Below are positions 1-9,183 of a DNA stretch of 64,000 bases, one piece after another; the first letter of the stretch is position 1, and each line of letters begins with the position of its first letter. The DNA comes from Gracilimonas sp040117685. GTDB lineage: Bacteria > Bacteroidota > Rhodothermia > Balneolales > Balneolaceae. The position numbers were made by a program, and so were the translations under genes. The stretch covers positions 434,001 to 498,000 of the forward strand of contig NZ_JBEDYP020000012.1 of the NCBI RefSeq assembly GCF_040117685.2, read 5' to 3'. The notes beneath the pieces were generated by a model that was not told the DNA's origin, did no database searches, and saw only the letters and a list, made by a program, of their open reading frames with translations.

Positions 1-8
1 AAAGTACG

Positions 9-458
9 ATGAAGAAAATAACTTACCTGTTATTTATTGGCGGAATGATACTTTCAGTGGCTTGTACTGGCAATAAAGCGGAAAAGGAGATGATGAATGA
101 GCAACCGGAGGAGGTTCGGGAGCGGGTACGTCCGGCCGCTTCTGGCGGGACAAGCGCAGCCTATTTTGTTTATACCAATCTCCTGACCAAAGCGGATACT
201 TTGCTATCTGTAGAAGCTGATTTTGCAGAAATGGTTCAGGTGCATGAATCGTACGAAACAGAAGGCGGAATGATGGGGATGCGTGAACAAAAAGAAGTTA
301 TAGTGCAGCCTGCCGGAGAGATAAGGTTTAAACAAGGTGGCTTGCATATTATGTTGATGGGCTTAAATCAGGAACTGAAAGATGGTGATTCTGTTGCTGT
401 TCGGTTGGAATTTGCAGCAGCCGGTGAAGTAGTGAAGAAACTTCCGGTTCAGCCCTGA
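9..458 (+). CDS. PCu(A)C-type copper chaperone lipoprotein
   Basis: 149 aa. A signal peptide ends in a lipobox (SVAC, Cys19), so the protein is probably anchored in the periplasm. It carries the metal-binding pattern of the PCu(A)C/DUF461 family: His79, Met91, His113 and Met115 give the spacing H-x11-M-x21-H-x-M. That is the family consensus apart from Glu instead of Met after the first His. The family passes Cu(I) to cytochrome oxidase assembly or acts in general copper handling. Residues 22-45 are a charged linker. Nothing nearby is clearly linked to copper, so the role rests on the motif alone. The start lies 8 bases into the window, so upstream signals cannot be judged. Confidence 0.85.
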   Translation: MKKITYLLFIGGMILSVACTGNKAEKEMMNEQPEEVRERVRPAASGGTSAAYFVYTNLLTKADTLLSVEADFAEMVQVHESYETEGGMMGMREQKEVIVQPAGEIRFKQGGLHIMLMGLNQELKDGDSVAVRLEFAAAGEVVKKLPVQP

Positions 459-471
459 AATTCTTTCAAAT

Positions 472-501
472 AAAAAAGGCTGCCGGGGTCTCCGACAGCC
501 T
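472..501 (-). terminator. Rho-independent terminator of the DUF7282 lipoprotein
   Basis: A 10-bp stem (477-486 with 492-501, one mismatch) with a 5-nt loop. Read on the minus strand it is followed by a run of T (472-477 complement), just after the stop at 522. It may also stop the convergent plus-strand gene ending at 458. Confidence 0.8.
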
Positions 502-521
502 CAACCACTTAACGTCTCAAC

Positions 522-2036
522 TTACTGGATAGTAAACTGAACCATCACAATGTTATCCATGTCGTCAAATACGGGTGGGTCGTCACTTCCTTCAGAGCCG
601 TCGAAATCATAAGATCCGATGGTTCCGTTATCGATGTGCAACATCGCCCATACTTTCTCTCCTGACTCAAGGGTTTCGCCTTCGTTAAGCTCAATTACCA
701 GGTCGGTATTTTGCCCGGTGTAAACTTGCCCGTGACCGATACTCGCCGGTACTACTGGAGAATCATTACCGGTGTCTCTGTGAAGCACAACAAATCCTAT
801 TTGGCTGGTCATGGTTTCAGAGATGGTAAGAGTTCCGTCTTCCACAACCTGGTCTTCAGCAACTACAGCCGGAGCGGCGGATCCGCTTACGGTAATGCTT
901 GTTAACAGAATTCCATTAGCGGTAATAACCGGTTGGTCATGTGGCCCTTGTCCGTCAAACTCGTACTCACCGATTGTTCCGGTATCATAATGTACCATTG
1001 GATATAGTGCGTCACCGTCTTCAACCACAACGCCGTCGTCAAAGGTGATTTGAACGTCGGTATTCATTCCAGCCTGGATAGGTGCTTTACCAATAATTTC
1101 CGGAATCTGCGGGCCATCGTTTGCTTCGTTTGAAGCATGCACAACTACCCATCCGTCGGTGTCCGATTCCACGTCAACCATAATGGAGTTGTTCATAACG
1201 GTTTGATCTTCCGCCATCAGGGTCGACATGTTTTCGATTACTTCAAAAGATGAAAGTACGATGTCACCTTCTGCTGTAATTACGGGTTGATCTAATCCGC
1301 TTTGCCCGTCAAATTCATACTCACCGTCTGTACCGGTGTCATAGTGGAGCATTGGGAAGAGGTTATCTCCGGTAGAAACTTCTTCGCCATCGTTCAACAC
1401 GATCTCCACATTCTCATTCACCCCAGCAGAAACCGGTGCTTTACCAATAATTTCAGGAATTTGAGGTCCGTCATTGTTGGCATTAGGTCCGTGAATTACA
1501 ATCCAGCCGTCTTCAGCTGCAGATACAGATCCGATGACAAAAATATTTCCGCGATCTACCTGATCACTAACCGAAATGGCGGGGTCGGTTTGAGAAATCA
1601 TGAATGAGGTCATCACAATTTCGTCATTGAGTGTAACCGGCAGGTCCAGCCCGTTTTCCCCGTCAAATTCGTACTCACCCATGGTTCCGGTATCTTCATG
1701 CAGCATAGCCCAAAGGGTTTCTTCATTAGAAACGCCTTCTTCCAGCTGAATGGTGACATTTGAATTTACACCGGCCTCAACCATAGACTTCCCGATTATT
1801 TCAGGAACTTGTGGTCCGTTACCTTCAGCGTTGGATCGGTGAATGACAATCCACCCGCTTTCGGGAGATACCACATTTGATATCGTAACCTGGTTTCCGT
1901 TACTGGTGCCCTGTGTGTTAGCTTCTACGGTCGGGATATCCGTATCGTCTTCTCCTGAAGAATTATTATTATCGCAGGCTGTAAAGGATAGCCCCACAGC
2001 AGCCAGAATGATAAATAGTTTGTTTAGTGATTTCAT
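522..2036 (-). CDS. Lipoprotein with four DUF7282-like repeats
   Basis: 504 aa. Signal peptide with lipobox (LSFTAC, Cys21) followed by an Asn/Asp-rich linker. The rest is four tandem repeats of about 110 residues (roughly 48-150, 155-268, 272-388 and 390-504). Each repeat has the same landmarks: a GWIVIH or GFVVLH strand, a VPxIIGK or VPASIGH segment, a V-x-I-x-L-x-x-G segment, then MLHxDTGTxGxYxFDG and a final strand ending in SF, SI or QF. This pattern matches the DUF7282 domain, known mainly from halophilic archaea and some bacteria; its function is unknown. The protein is highly acidic. It is transcribed alone and ends at a strong terminator. Function not assigned. Confidence 0.8.
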   Translation of the reverse strand: MKSLNKLFIILAAVGLSFTACDNNNSSGEDDTDIPTVEANTQGTSNGNQVTISNVVSPESGWIVIHRSNAEGNGPQVPEIIGKSMVEAGVNSNVTIQLEEGVSNEETLWAMLHEDTGTMGEYEFDGENGLDLPVTLNDEIVMTSFMISQTDPAISVSDQVDRGNIFVIGSVSAAEDGWIVIHGPNANNDGPQIPEIIGKAPVSAGVNENVEIVLNDGEEVSTGDNLFPMLHYDTGTDGEYEFDGQSGLDQPVITAEGDIVLSSFEVIENMSTLMAEDQTVMNNSIMVDVESDTDGWVVVHASNEANDGPQIPEIIGKAPIQAGMNTDVQITFDDGVVVEDGDALYPMVHYDTGTIGEYEFDGQGPHDQPVITANGILLTSITVSGSAAPAVVAEDQVVEDGTLTISETMTSQIGFVVLHRDTGNDSPVVPASIGHGQVYTGQNTDLVIELNEGETLESGEKVWAMLHIDNGTIGSYDFDGSEGSDDPPVFDDMDNIVMVQFTIQ

Positions 2037-2160
2037 AATAGTTTTTACTTGATGAATTTTATTTCTTATTCGCTTGAGAATACGAGCGGATCTTTCAAAC
2101 AGATTGCAAAACTCTTAAAATGATTTGCCGGAAGAGGAAACGGAGGTATTAATAATTGAA

Positions 2161-2784
2161 ATGAATAGAGATTATACTGCCGAGAGCTATGATGCCCTCG
2201 CATCTGAATATGATATGCGATGGAAGGGGTACATAGAAAATACACATCAAAAATTGTTGGGCCGTCTTGAAACTCGTCCCTCCGACCGGCTTTTGGACAT
2301 AAGCGCGGGCACCGGTTACCTGGCAAAGTATCTTCAGCAGCACGAGTGGGAGTTCGATGAATTTGTACTAAATGATATATCCTCTGAAATGCTGGACAAG
2401 GCCCAAGAAAAGGTAGGGCCTGATGGCCGTTATGGTTATACCGAATACCGCGCAGAGCAGATGGGTTTTGAGTCCAATTCCTTTGATCAGGTGATTTCAA
2501 TGAATGCTTTTCACAATTACTTGGATCAGGGAGCGGTAATCCGGGAGGTTTATCGGGTGCTAAAGCCCGGCGGGATGTTCTATTTGTTGGATTGGAACAA
2601 AACCGGATTGTTCAGGGTGGTCAATTACTGGATTGATAAGCTGACAAGTGAAACCATCCAAACTATATCTGTGGATGAAGTTGAAGAATTACTCCGTTCA
2701 TACCATTTCAATATTAAACACAAAGAAACCTGGCATTACAGGTACTGGAATCTGTTTTTTATCTGTGCAACCAAGCCTGCTTAG
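2161..2784 (+). CDS. Class I SAM-dependent methyltransferase (UbiE-like)
   Basis: About 207 aa from the ATG at 2161. The frame stays open to a TTG at 2125, but the ATG is preferred because GGAGGT lies at 2142-2147 and the family begins with a Y-D-x-x-A-xx-YD segment, which immediately follows this Met. Motif I is LLDISAGTGYLAKYL (family: E/DxGxGxG); the post-motif region VLKPGGMFYLLDW is typical of UbiE/COQ5-like enzymes. The substrate cannot be told. It stands alone between the DUF7282 lipoprotein and a strong terminator. It is not next to the arsenosugar genes, so there is no positional reason to call it ArsM. Confidence 0.8.
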   Translation: MNRDYTAESYDALASEYDMRWKGYIENTHQKLLGRLETRPSDRLLDISAGTGYLAKYLQQHEWEFDEFVLNDISSEMLDKAQEKVGPDGRYGYTEYRAEQMGFESNSFDQVISMNAFHNYLDQGAVIREVYRVLKPGGMFYLLDWNKTGLFRVVNYWIDKLTSETIQTISVDEVEELLRSYHFNIKHKETWHYRYWNLFFICATKPA

Positions 2785-2796
2785 AGGGAAAAAGAA

Positions 2797-2826
2797 AAAG
2801 CCCCGACCGATCAAAATCGGGGCTTT
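2797..2826 (+). terminator. Terminator after the methyltransferase gene
   Basis: A 10-bp perfect stem, AAAGCCCCGA (2797-2806) with TCGGGGCTTT (2817-2826), and a 10-nt loop, 12 bases after the stop at 2784. The T-run is short (TTTG), so efficiency is uncertain. Confidence 0.7.
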
Positions 2827-3005
2827 GCTTGAGTTATTCGGAGTATATCTTTGCTAATCACTTAAATCAGCATTGTAATAGTACGAGGGTCAGGAGCAAC
2901 CGGATTGGAAGAATATCTATTTAAGAATCTGGGGAGAAAGGACGATAAGCGGGTACAGAACCCTCTGAGTAGGAAAAAGAAGGCTGGAGTGGGATTAGGA
3001 AGTCA

Positions 3006-3425
3006 TTACAGGTATTCTATAACTGCGGTAACATCACCCTGGTAATGACCTCTAAGTGAGCTAAGGTCTTTGATTTTACCATTCAGGGAGATGTGATGTT
3101 CGCCGGTTTCGGTAGTTCTTTTATCAACCTGAAGTGATTCAAATTCCATGGCGTCTCCGTCAAAATTCACTATTCCGGCGTTCTCAAAAATTGAAACACT
3201 TACATCGGTGCCCGGAGAAGTTTGAAGTGAAAACCCTCCGGCTTTGACATTATTGTTAACAGCATCCACAGAGCTTAAGTCGATGAGTCCTTCTTCAATG
3301 GAAGACAAACCGGCTCCGCTTACGATCTCTACCCGAACCTGCATCACAGCGGTTGTTTGTGCCTGAAGGGAAGCCCAAAAGCCAGAGGCCAAAAGAATTA
3401 ATATGTGGGTGATTGCTACTCTCAT
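3006..3425 (-). CDS. Small exported protein, DUF4402-like
   Basis: 139 aa. A clear Sec signal peptide (residues 1-22, ending LQAQ) is followed by a predicted all-beta domain of about 115 residues. The C-terminus G-x-Y-x-G-x-V-T-A-V-I-E-Y resembles the end of DUF4402 domains, which are pilin-like or surface beta-sandwich proteins in Bacteroidota. The match is from pattern only. Single-gene unit with an AT-rich 230-base upstream region. Function unknown. Confidence 0.6.
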   Translation of the reverse strand: MRVAITHILILLASGFWASLQAQTTAVMQVRVEIVSGAGLSSIEEGLIDLSSVDAVNNNVKAGGFSLQTSPGTDVSVSIFENAGIVNFDGDAMEFESLQVDKRTTETGEHHISLNGKIKDLSSLRGHYQGDVTAVIEYL

Positions 3426-3656
3426 TTTTATCTATCTCACCCAAATAATATTAATATCCTCTAACATTAAAAAATCTTAATTTTAATAAAGCGGAAATAA
3501 TTTCCTCATCCAAAAACAAAATCGATGTTAGGGCAGCCTTAGGAAGTGTATTTTACAAATGTTAGAAATTATAACTCTCTAATATTAGAAAAGGAGTCTG
3601 TCAAAAATCGATGATTCCTGACAGTATCAAAGGTTTTTTATAAAAGGAATGGGAGG

Positions 3657-4154
3657 CTAAATTCTGAAGAGTCTCTTCAGTTTTATCCGTTTTGCTCTCT
3701 TTTTGAGCGCGGTAAGTTTTTCCTCATCCAGTTCAAGGTCGTCGGGATGAAGTTCTATCTCTTGAAGGGAGTCCATTGGGTTAAGGATTCCAAGGTGTTT
3801 AATAAAAGTATTTAGGTGACTTCGCAGATACTTCTTCCGGTTCTTATCCAGTATCTCGATAATCTCTTCCCATTTCTCGGGCTTTACCGAACACTCAATT
3901 CCCAGACCAATGGCATCTGAGTCGTCAGGACTATTGAGGCAAATCTCCAGTTGTAGTTCCAGGTTTTCTGGCAGCGGCTCCGGACGGAGCAGTTTTGGTC
4001 CTTGATGCTGTTTGTATCCACGAGGGAAAAAACTTTTCCAAAGCTCTCCGGTAGAGGGGTCGTGATAAAAAACTTCATAGGTATCCATGTTTTTTCGCAC
4101 GGTTACCATGTCTTTTATGCGCTCTATTTGTCTCTTATTATTAATGATATACAT
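3657..4154 (-). CDS. Conserved-looking cytoplasmic protein, function unknown
   Basis: 165 aa, no signal peptide or membrane segment. The N-terminal half contains a beta-rich stretch (TYEVFYHDPSTGELWKSF); the C-terminal third is charged and helical, ending in a very basic tail (KKRAKRIKLKRLFR) that could bind nucleic acid or membrane lipids. The start ATG at 4154 has a plausible GAGG/AGG ribosome-binding region upstream. Another Met at residue 16 is possible. I do not recognise the family. Confidence 0.55.
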   Translation of the reverse strand: MYIINNKRQIERIKDMVTVRKNMDTYEVFYHDPSTGELWKSFFPRGYKQHQGPKLLRPEPLPENLELQLEICLNSPDDSDAIGLGIECSVKPEKWEEIIEILDKNRKKYLRSHLNTFIKHLGILNPMDSLQEIELHPDDLELDEEKLTALKKRAKRIKLKRLFRI

Positions 4155-4283
4155 AATATTGCCTGCCTCGTAGATGTATACTTTTACCTATTATAAAAGT
4201 TCCTGAGTGCCGTTTTGTTACAAACTATTTTCCTTAATGAACATAGCCGGCTAAACTTTTAAGTGCTGTGAAATGCGCGAAAC

Positions 4284-5561
4284 CTATTTCACGCGTTCTA
4301 TAATGATGAGTGTTATATCGTCACTTTGGGGCTGACCTTTACTAAAATTATCGATTGTTTTTAGCAGGTTCATCATCATTTGGGAAGGGGTAAGCGATTT
4401 ATGCTCCAAAAGCCATTGCTCAAAACCTTCATCTGTAAAAAACTCTCCCTCTGTATTCCTTGCTTCAGGGATGCCATCCGAAAAGAGAATTAACTTATTG
4501 CCTGAATAGAGCTTTATCGAATCACCTTTAAAATCTACGGGATCCATAATTCCCAGCATCACCCCGCCAACTTCGAGCTGACTGAGTTTATGATTGTGTA
4601 CATCCAGCAAATATGGATTATTATGCCCGGCATTTACGTAATTAAAGGTGTGAGTATCAGTATCAAGTTCACCATAAACAGCGGTGATGAATTTGTCGAT
4701 AGGGGAATCTTCGTAGATGAGTTTATTTACACTATTAATAGAATCTCCAACATTCTTGTTGTTTTCCACGTGAGAGCGAAGGGAAGCACGCATGGTCGCC
4801 ATTAGCAGGGAAGCCGGAACACCTTTGCCGGTTACATCGGCCACGGTAAATCCCCATCGATTTGTTCCAGGAATGGGGATGTAATCGTAATAATCTCCCC
4901 CAACGCTTTTTGCGGGCTTACTGCATCCTGCAATACGATAGTGTGGAATGTTTGGCACTTCTTTAGGCCAGAACCCGGACTGAATGGTTCGTGCAACCTC
5001 GAGCTCTTTATCCATAATTTCTTTCTCAATGCGCTGTTGCTGCAGTTTGGCATTCTCTATAGCAATAGCGGCCTGATTGGCCATCGTTTGAAAAACAGGG
5101 ACCAAATCATCGGTGAGCTCTTCCGGATTCTTTCTGTTAATAGCCTGAAGGGCACCTATAACTTTGCCATTATGATTGACAAGAGGGACGCAAATCAGGT
5201 CTTTGGTTGTAAATGAGGAACTAACGCTGAGTTCTCCCGCAAATCGGGGGTCCTTCTGCACATCACGTACAACCACTGGTTCCACATTTTGCACTACCCA
5301 GCCACTTAAGCCTTGGTGTGCAGGCATGCTTTTACCGGAAAGTTCTGCAGTAGCCGGTCCGGTAGGTATGGTTAAAGTAAGTTTTGATTTATCCTCCGAA
5401 AGCAGAAAAAGGGAGCTTGCCTCGGTATCCATAATGATTTTGGCGGAATCCATAATCTCACGGAGCAATTTATCTAACTCAAGGTTGGAATTTATTTTCC
5501 CAACCAGTTCCATGAGCAGGTTAAGCTGATCAATATTGATAGATTGCGATGTTGTTTTCAT
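4284..5561 (-). CDS. GAF domain SpoIIE-family (PP2C-type) protein phosphatase
   Basis: 425 aa, cytoplasmic. A short helical N-terminus is followed by a GAF domain (about 20-180), a coiled linker (about 175-205), then a SpoIIE/PP2C catalytic domain (about 205-425). Metal-binding acidic motifs are visible: GGDYYDY, VADVTGKGVPASL, LFSDGIPEA and QSDDITL. This is the RsbU-like architecture, in which a sensory domain controls dephosphorylation of an anti-sigma-factor antagonist (STAS protein). No STAS antagonist or RsbW-like kinase is adjacent, so the target would be encoded elsewhere. The GAF ligand is unknown. Confidence 0.88.
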   Translation of the reverse strand: MKTTSQSINIDQLNLLMELVGKINSNLELDKLLREIMDSAKIIMDTEASSLFLLSEDKSKLTLTIPTGPATAELSGKSMPAHQGLSGWVVQNVEPVVVRDVQKDPRFAGELSVSSSFTTKDLICVPLVNHNGKVIGALQAINRKNPEELTDDLVPVFQTMANQAAIAIENAKLQQQRIEKEIMDKELEVARTIQSGFWPKEVPNIPHYRIAGCSKPAKSVGGDYYDYIPIPGTNRWGFTVADVTGKGVPASLLMATMRASLRSHVENNKNVGDSINSVNKLIYEDSPIDKFITAVYGELDTDTHTFNYVNAGHNNPYLLDVHNHKLSQLEVGGVMLGIMDPVDFKGDSIKLYSGNKLILFSDGIPEARNTEGEFFTDEGFEQWLLEHKSLTPSQMMMNLLKTIDNFSKGQPQSDDITLIIIERVK

Positions 5562-5827
5562 ACCCGATACCCGTACTAACTGATTATAGTGTTAAGCTCC
5601 TTGAGTTTCACCACTTTTGGAATGTTCTCCAAAGCATTTCTCACCTTGATCAAATTGCATTAACCCCAAAAAAAGAAGCACTCCAATATAAATAAGAAGA
5701 GTCAAAATACTATAACGATTCTTAGGAATACAATAACCTTTGAGATGCGTGAAAACACGTATTGATTTTAGAAATTAATTTCTCGTGATTGTGGTCATAA
5801 CATCTGAATAATTTTTGGGAAGGGTAC

Positions 5828-6559
5828 ATGTATTTACTGAGAAAAATTATGATAACCGGGGTTCTGTTCTGTATAAGTCATACATTATTAGCCCAGAATA
5901 CACATGAAAAAGAGCTGGTAATCCGGGGTGAGCCAATGCTTTCTTCCGACCAGATTATTGCTGACCGAGAAGTGAATTACGATGTAAACGGACAGCTTGC
6001 AGCAGGGGTATTAATTAAAACCTCTTTGAAGGATTTGAATATTGAGTCGACTCTGGGAGTGCTCAGTATAATGGGATACGAGAATTCAGTTTTGATTCTT
6101 CTTTCTCCGGAAGAAAGTAAGGTGAATATCTATAAAGAAGGCATTGAGCCGCTGAATATTTTACTGAGCGAGGCGGGAATAGACTTAGAGAGTGGAAAAG
6201 TGTGGGAAATCGAGGTGACGGAACAACTGAAGAAGAATACCTCTGATGAATTGACGGTTGTGAAGGATCTGGAATTTCTTAAAAATGAGCTGGTTGCCAA
6301 TCGGAGAGACAATAAAAATGCGGAGGGAATTTTAGCTGCCGGTTTAAAGATCTATTCAGACCGGGAAAACCTGGAAGTTGCAGTACCGGATTCTGACAAA
6401 TTGTTAAAGATTCAGAAAGCCGAAAACTATTACCTGATCTATATATTACCGGGTGTTCAGGAAGTAAGAATTTCAATGCCGGGGAAGAAGCCACTAACCA
6501 TCAACCTCGCTCAAACTACACTTGAAAGCGGTCGGGTATATAGCCTGAGGGTCGAGTAA
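5828..6559 (+). CDS. Exported protein made of two internal repeats, function unknown
   Basis: 243 aa. Signal peptide about 1-22 (ends LLAQ). The mature part holds two similar halves: residues ~55-131 and ~168-243. Both start with LAAGV/LAAGL, continue through an I/V-rich strand region with a central Y-x-L-I/I-Y-x-L segment, and end ...AG/TTLESGKVW or LESGRVYSLRV. This suggests an ancient duplication of a PEGA-like beta domain. AAGGG lies 5 bases before the ATG, supporting this start. It is transcribed toward the duplicated tRNA terminator at 6586. I do not recognise a named family. Confidence 0.6.
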   Translation: MYLLRKIMITGVLFCISHTLLAQNTHEKELVIRGEPMLSSDQIIADREVNYDVNGQLAAGVLIKTSLKDLNIESTLGVLSIMGYENSVLILLSPEESKVNIYKEGIEPLNILLSEAGIDLESGKVWEIEVTEQLKKNTSDELTVVKDLEFLKNELVANRRDNKNAEGILAAGLKIYSDRENLEVAVPDSDKLLKIQKAENYYLIYILPGVQEVRISMPGKKPLTINLAQTTLESGRVYSLRVE

Positions 6560-6584
6560 GCTGGTATATCAGAGATATAGCAAA

Positions 6585-6686
<102 letters not shown>

Positions 6687-6709
<23 letters not shown>

Positions 6710-6947
6710 CAATCCAGGCCAAGGCCCTTTTAGGGCTTTTCATTTTTTTGAGTTTATTTTCCAATTTCATAGCAGAGGCTTTAGATTCGGTTTGCACATA
6801 CCCAATTAAGACCCAGGGTCCTTTTCCTCGTGTATATTTGTTCTGGGTTGAATTGTGACTCTTGAGGCGTTCATTGATATCCGAAGTATGCCCATAGTAA
6901 TGCTTTCCATTAGATTCAGATTTAATCATGTATGCGTAGAATGACAT
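6687..6947 (-). CDS. Small GIY-YIG nuclease-domain protein
   Basis: 86 aa, a single GIY-YIG (UvrC/homing-endonuclease type) domain. Visible: the YAY...YYG core near residues 4-19, the catalytic-type Arg in ERLKSHN (~27), and a Glu in MKLENKLKK (~64). It starts at an ATG preceded by AGGGGGA with good spacing. The last six residues (RHGSAR) and the stop codon come from the D-arm of tRNA-like chimera B. The gene sits between an intact tRNA-Pro with its terminator and a partial copy of the same tRNA and terminator. This suggests it belongs to a small mobile unit that targets or repairs tRNA genes. Stand-alone GIY-YIG proteins are common and multi-copy in Bacteroidota; their role is not established. 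Confidence 0.8.
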
Positions 6948-6973
6948 AAAATTCCCCCTTTATTGTTATAAAC

Positions 6974-7087
<114 letters not shown>

Positions 7088-7125
7088 ATTTAAAACACTA
7101 AGTTAAATAATCATTTATTAAACAA

Positions 7126-7202
7126 GCCGGGTGACTGGATTTGAACCAGCGACCTTCCCGACACGCCTGTCGGGACGCTCTACCTGGCTGAGCCACGCCC
7201 CG
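7126..7202 (-). pseudogene. tRNA-like chimera A (tRNA-Pro 5' half, foreign 3' acceptor, hairpin in place of the anticodon arm)
   Basis: The 5' acceptor CGGGGCG matches the neighbouring tRNA-Pro and the D-arm differs by one base. The 3' acceptor strand is CACCCGG, leaving two mismatches (positions 2-71 and 6-67). The T-arm is identical to tRNA-Pro. The anticodon arm is a 20-nt perfect palindrome-like hairpin (7156-7175) with an 8-bp stem and a 4-nt loop, so there is no anticodon loop. It is the mirror image of chimera B, which keeps the 3' half and loses the 5' half. Probably non-functional as a tRNA. Confidence 0.75.
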
Positions 7203-7246
7203 ATCAATGAGCGCTAAAGATACGCATCAAATCAGGCAAAACTCAA

Positions 7247-7645
7247 TCATTTCTTGGTCTGACACAATTCAACCAAAACCCCGTGATTATCTTTTGGATG
7301 AACGAAGGCAACCAGCTTGTTATCGGCGCCATCTTTGGGCTTTTCATTTAATACGGTAAACCCTTCATTGCGTAGTCTGTCCAGTTCGGCGTGGATATCA
7401 TCAACCTCAAAGGCCACGTGATGTATACCTTCTCCTTTCTTTTCCACATACTTGGCAATTACCGAATCATCTGCAGTTGGGCCCAGAAGTTCCACTTTGG
7501 ATTCTCCCGTTTGAAAGAAAACCGTTTCCACCTTTTCACTTTCTACGGTTTCGGATTTGGTGGGTGAGGCGTTTAAAATTTTAGAGTAGGTCTCTGTGGC
7601 TTTTCTTATGTCTTTCACGGCGATGCCGATATGGTCAATATGCAT
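7247..7645 (-). CDS. mce: Methylmalonyl-CoA epimerase
   Basis: 132 aa, the usual length for this vicinal-oxygen-chelate enzyme. It interconverts (R)- and (S)-methylmalonyl-CoA between propionyl-CoA carboxylase and methylmalonyl-CoA mutase. The two beta-alpha-beta-beta-beta modules are visible, with likely metal ligands His5 (HIDHIGIAV), Glu52 (KVELLGP), His76 (GIHHVAFEV) and Glu126 (VLVELCQ). The mutase subunits and MeaB chaperone are encoded at the other end of the window (59.9-64 kb), so the pathway is split over two loci. It is followed by tRNA-like chimera A; the Xaa-Pro peptidase gene is 23 bases upstream. Confidence 0.92.
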   Translation of the reverse strand: MHIDHIGIAVKDIRKATETYSKILNASPTKSETVESEKVETVFFQTGESKVELLGPTADDSVIAKYVEKKGEGIHHVAFEVDDIHAELDRLRNEGFTVLNEKPKDGADNKLVAFVHPKDNHGVLVELCQTKK

Positions 7646-7668
7646 GACTTAAAAAATTTAACGTTTTA

Positions 7669-9183
7669 TTAATTATCGATTGAAATAGGATTTTTCTGAA
7701 GAAGGCCCTCCTTTTGCACAAGTTTCTCAATACTTTCAATATCGCGGGGAAGGAAATCGCTGTAGATTTCAACTCCGTCTTCGGTGGCTATAATCATGTC
7801 TTCCAGACGGATGTAAATGCGTTCTTCAGGAACCCGAAACTGTGGTTCTATCACAAAAACCATACCCGGTTCTACGGGCACGGCATAGTCACCCACATCG
7901 TGTACCGACATCCCCACTCCATGTCCCAATCGCATGTCCGGGTCTTCAGCTCTTTCATGATAACCGGCTACAAACTGCTCGGCAGCATTGCGATAGAGAG
8001 GTTTAGAGAACTTATGTTCTTCCAGGATGACATCTATTTCTTTCAGGGCATTTTGCATTATTTGCTGTGGGGTAAGCCCGAGTTTAATATTGTAGAGAAT
8101 AGCCTCGTAAAACTTCAGATAGAATGAATACAATTCTCTTTGAACAGGATTGAATGTTCCGTTTGCCGGCCACATCCGGCCAAGATCACTGGAGTAATAT
8201 TGGTCATAAGCACCGTAATCCATCAACATCATGTCACCGGCTTTTGCTGTACGCTCGCTGTTATGATAATGGTTCATATAGGCATCGGGACCTACATGTA
8301 TAAGAGGATAATAGGCATCGTCCTGAATATTATGCTTCCAGTAAATGTATTTGGAAACGGCCTCCAGCTCATAGGGCTTAACACCCGGTTTGGTTGATTT
8401 CATCGACTCTATAATAACTTCTGCCTGAAGTTGGGTGGAACGGCGTATCAGCTCCAGCTCTTTTTCACTTTTGATTTTGCGAAGCTCATCAATAATGGGG
8501 TCTAAATCTTTAACTTCTAAATCAGGAGCCAATGCACGAACTTCCCTGATGAAGTTGTGGTGACGGGGAAGGCGGGTGTCCAATGGATTAGCTTTCATGT
8601 CCTCAATGTGGCGGTTGGCCATGCTGCGTGTCATAGCAACTTCCTCATAAGGACTTTGAGGAGTAAAGGCTGTGCTGGTTTCCTCAGACTCGTTCAGTGA
8701 TTGTAAAGCCACTTTTAAGTCGGAATAGGAGCCAACATTCTCAATTCCGGTTAGCTTTTGTACTAAATCGGCATCTTCGAAAGAAAGTATTTTGCCCTCC
8801 CCATATTCCCTGCGCTCTTTACGATTATACAAATAAACGGTGGCCTCACGGGTTTGCCCATTCAGGATCAGGTAGGCATCGGGCGATTCTATGCCGGATA
8901 AATAGTAGAACTCGTTATTTTGCCTGAAGTCCAAATATCCAACCGGGCTTGGAGCACTCTGTAAAATAGCGATGCCATCTTCTCCAATAGCTTCGTAAAC
9001 CTTGTTTCGGCGTTCTGCAAACTCGGCAGGGGGGAAATGCTCCGAAAACAAGGGCCGGTCTTCTTTCAGGGTAGATTCATTCCAGCTTGAATGTTGAGCA
9101 TATACCGAAGAAGGAAAAACAAAGAGAAGTAATAACAGGAAAATACTTTGTATGCTGAGAGTTAATCGAAAAAAGTGAGACAT
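7669..9183 (-). CDS. Exported Xaa-Pro aminopeptidase (M24B)
   Basis: About 504 aa from the ATG at 9183. The frame extends 11 codons to a TTG, but the ATG places a standard signal peptide at the N-terminus (ends SVYAQ). The mature protein has the AMP_N domain (about 45-190) and a pita-bread M24 catalytic domain (about 225-485). The five dinuclear metal ligands are visible in order: Asp in MDYGAYD, Asp in SSDLGRMW, His in GHGVGMSVHD, Glu in VIEPQF and Glu in RLEDMI. It removes N-terminal residues preceding proline. The signal peptide indicates a periplasmic or extracellular role in peptide scavenging, unlike cytosolic PepP. It runs toward mce. Confidence 0.9.
   Translation of the reverse strand: MSHFFRLTLSIQSIFLLLLLFVFPSSVYAQHSSWNESTLKEDRPLFSEHFPPAEFAERRNKVYEAIGEDGIAILQSAPSPVGYLDFRQNNEFYYLSGIESPDAYLILNGQTREATVYLYNRKERREYGEGKILSFEDADLVQKLTGIENVGSYSDLKVALQSLNESEETSTAFTPQSPYEEVAMTRSMANRHIEDMKANPLDTRLPRHHNFIREVRALAPDLEVKDLDPIIDELRKIKSEKELELIRRSTQLQAEVIIESMKSTKPGVKPYELEAVSKYIYWKHNIQDDAYYPLIHVGPDAYMNHYHNSERTAKAGDMMLMDYGAYDQYYSSDLGRMWPANGTFNPVQRELYSFYLKFYEAILYNIKLGLTPQQIMQNALKEIDVILEEHKFSKPLYRNAAEQFVAGYHERAEDPDMRLGHGVGMSVHDVGDYAVPVEPGMVFVIEPQFRVPEERIYIRLEDMIIATEDGVEIYSDFLPRDIESIEKLVQKEGLLQKNPISIDN

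Noticed and set aside
2066..2500. Minus-strand ORF of 144 codons overlapping the methyltransferase
   Set aside because: Lies opposite a recognisable enzyme and has no family pattern, so it is an antisense shadow.
2161..2784. Arsenite methyltransferase (ArsM) for the arsenosugar cluster
   Set aside because: Generic UbiE-like motifs without the conserved ArsM cysteines, and 36 kb away.
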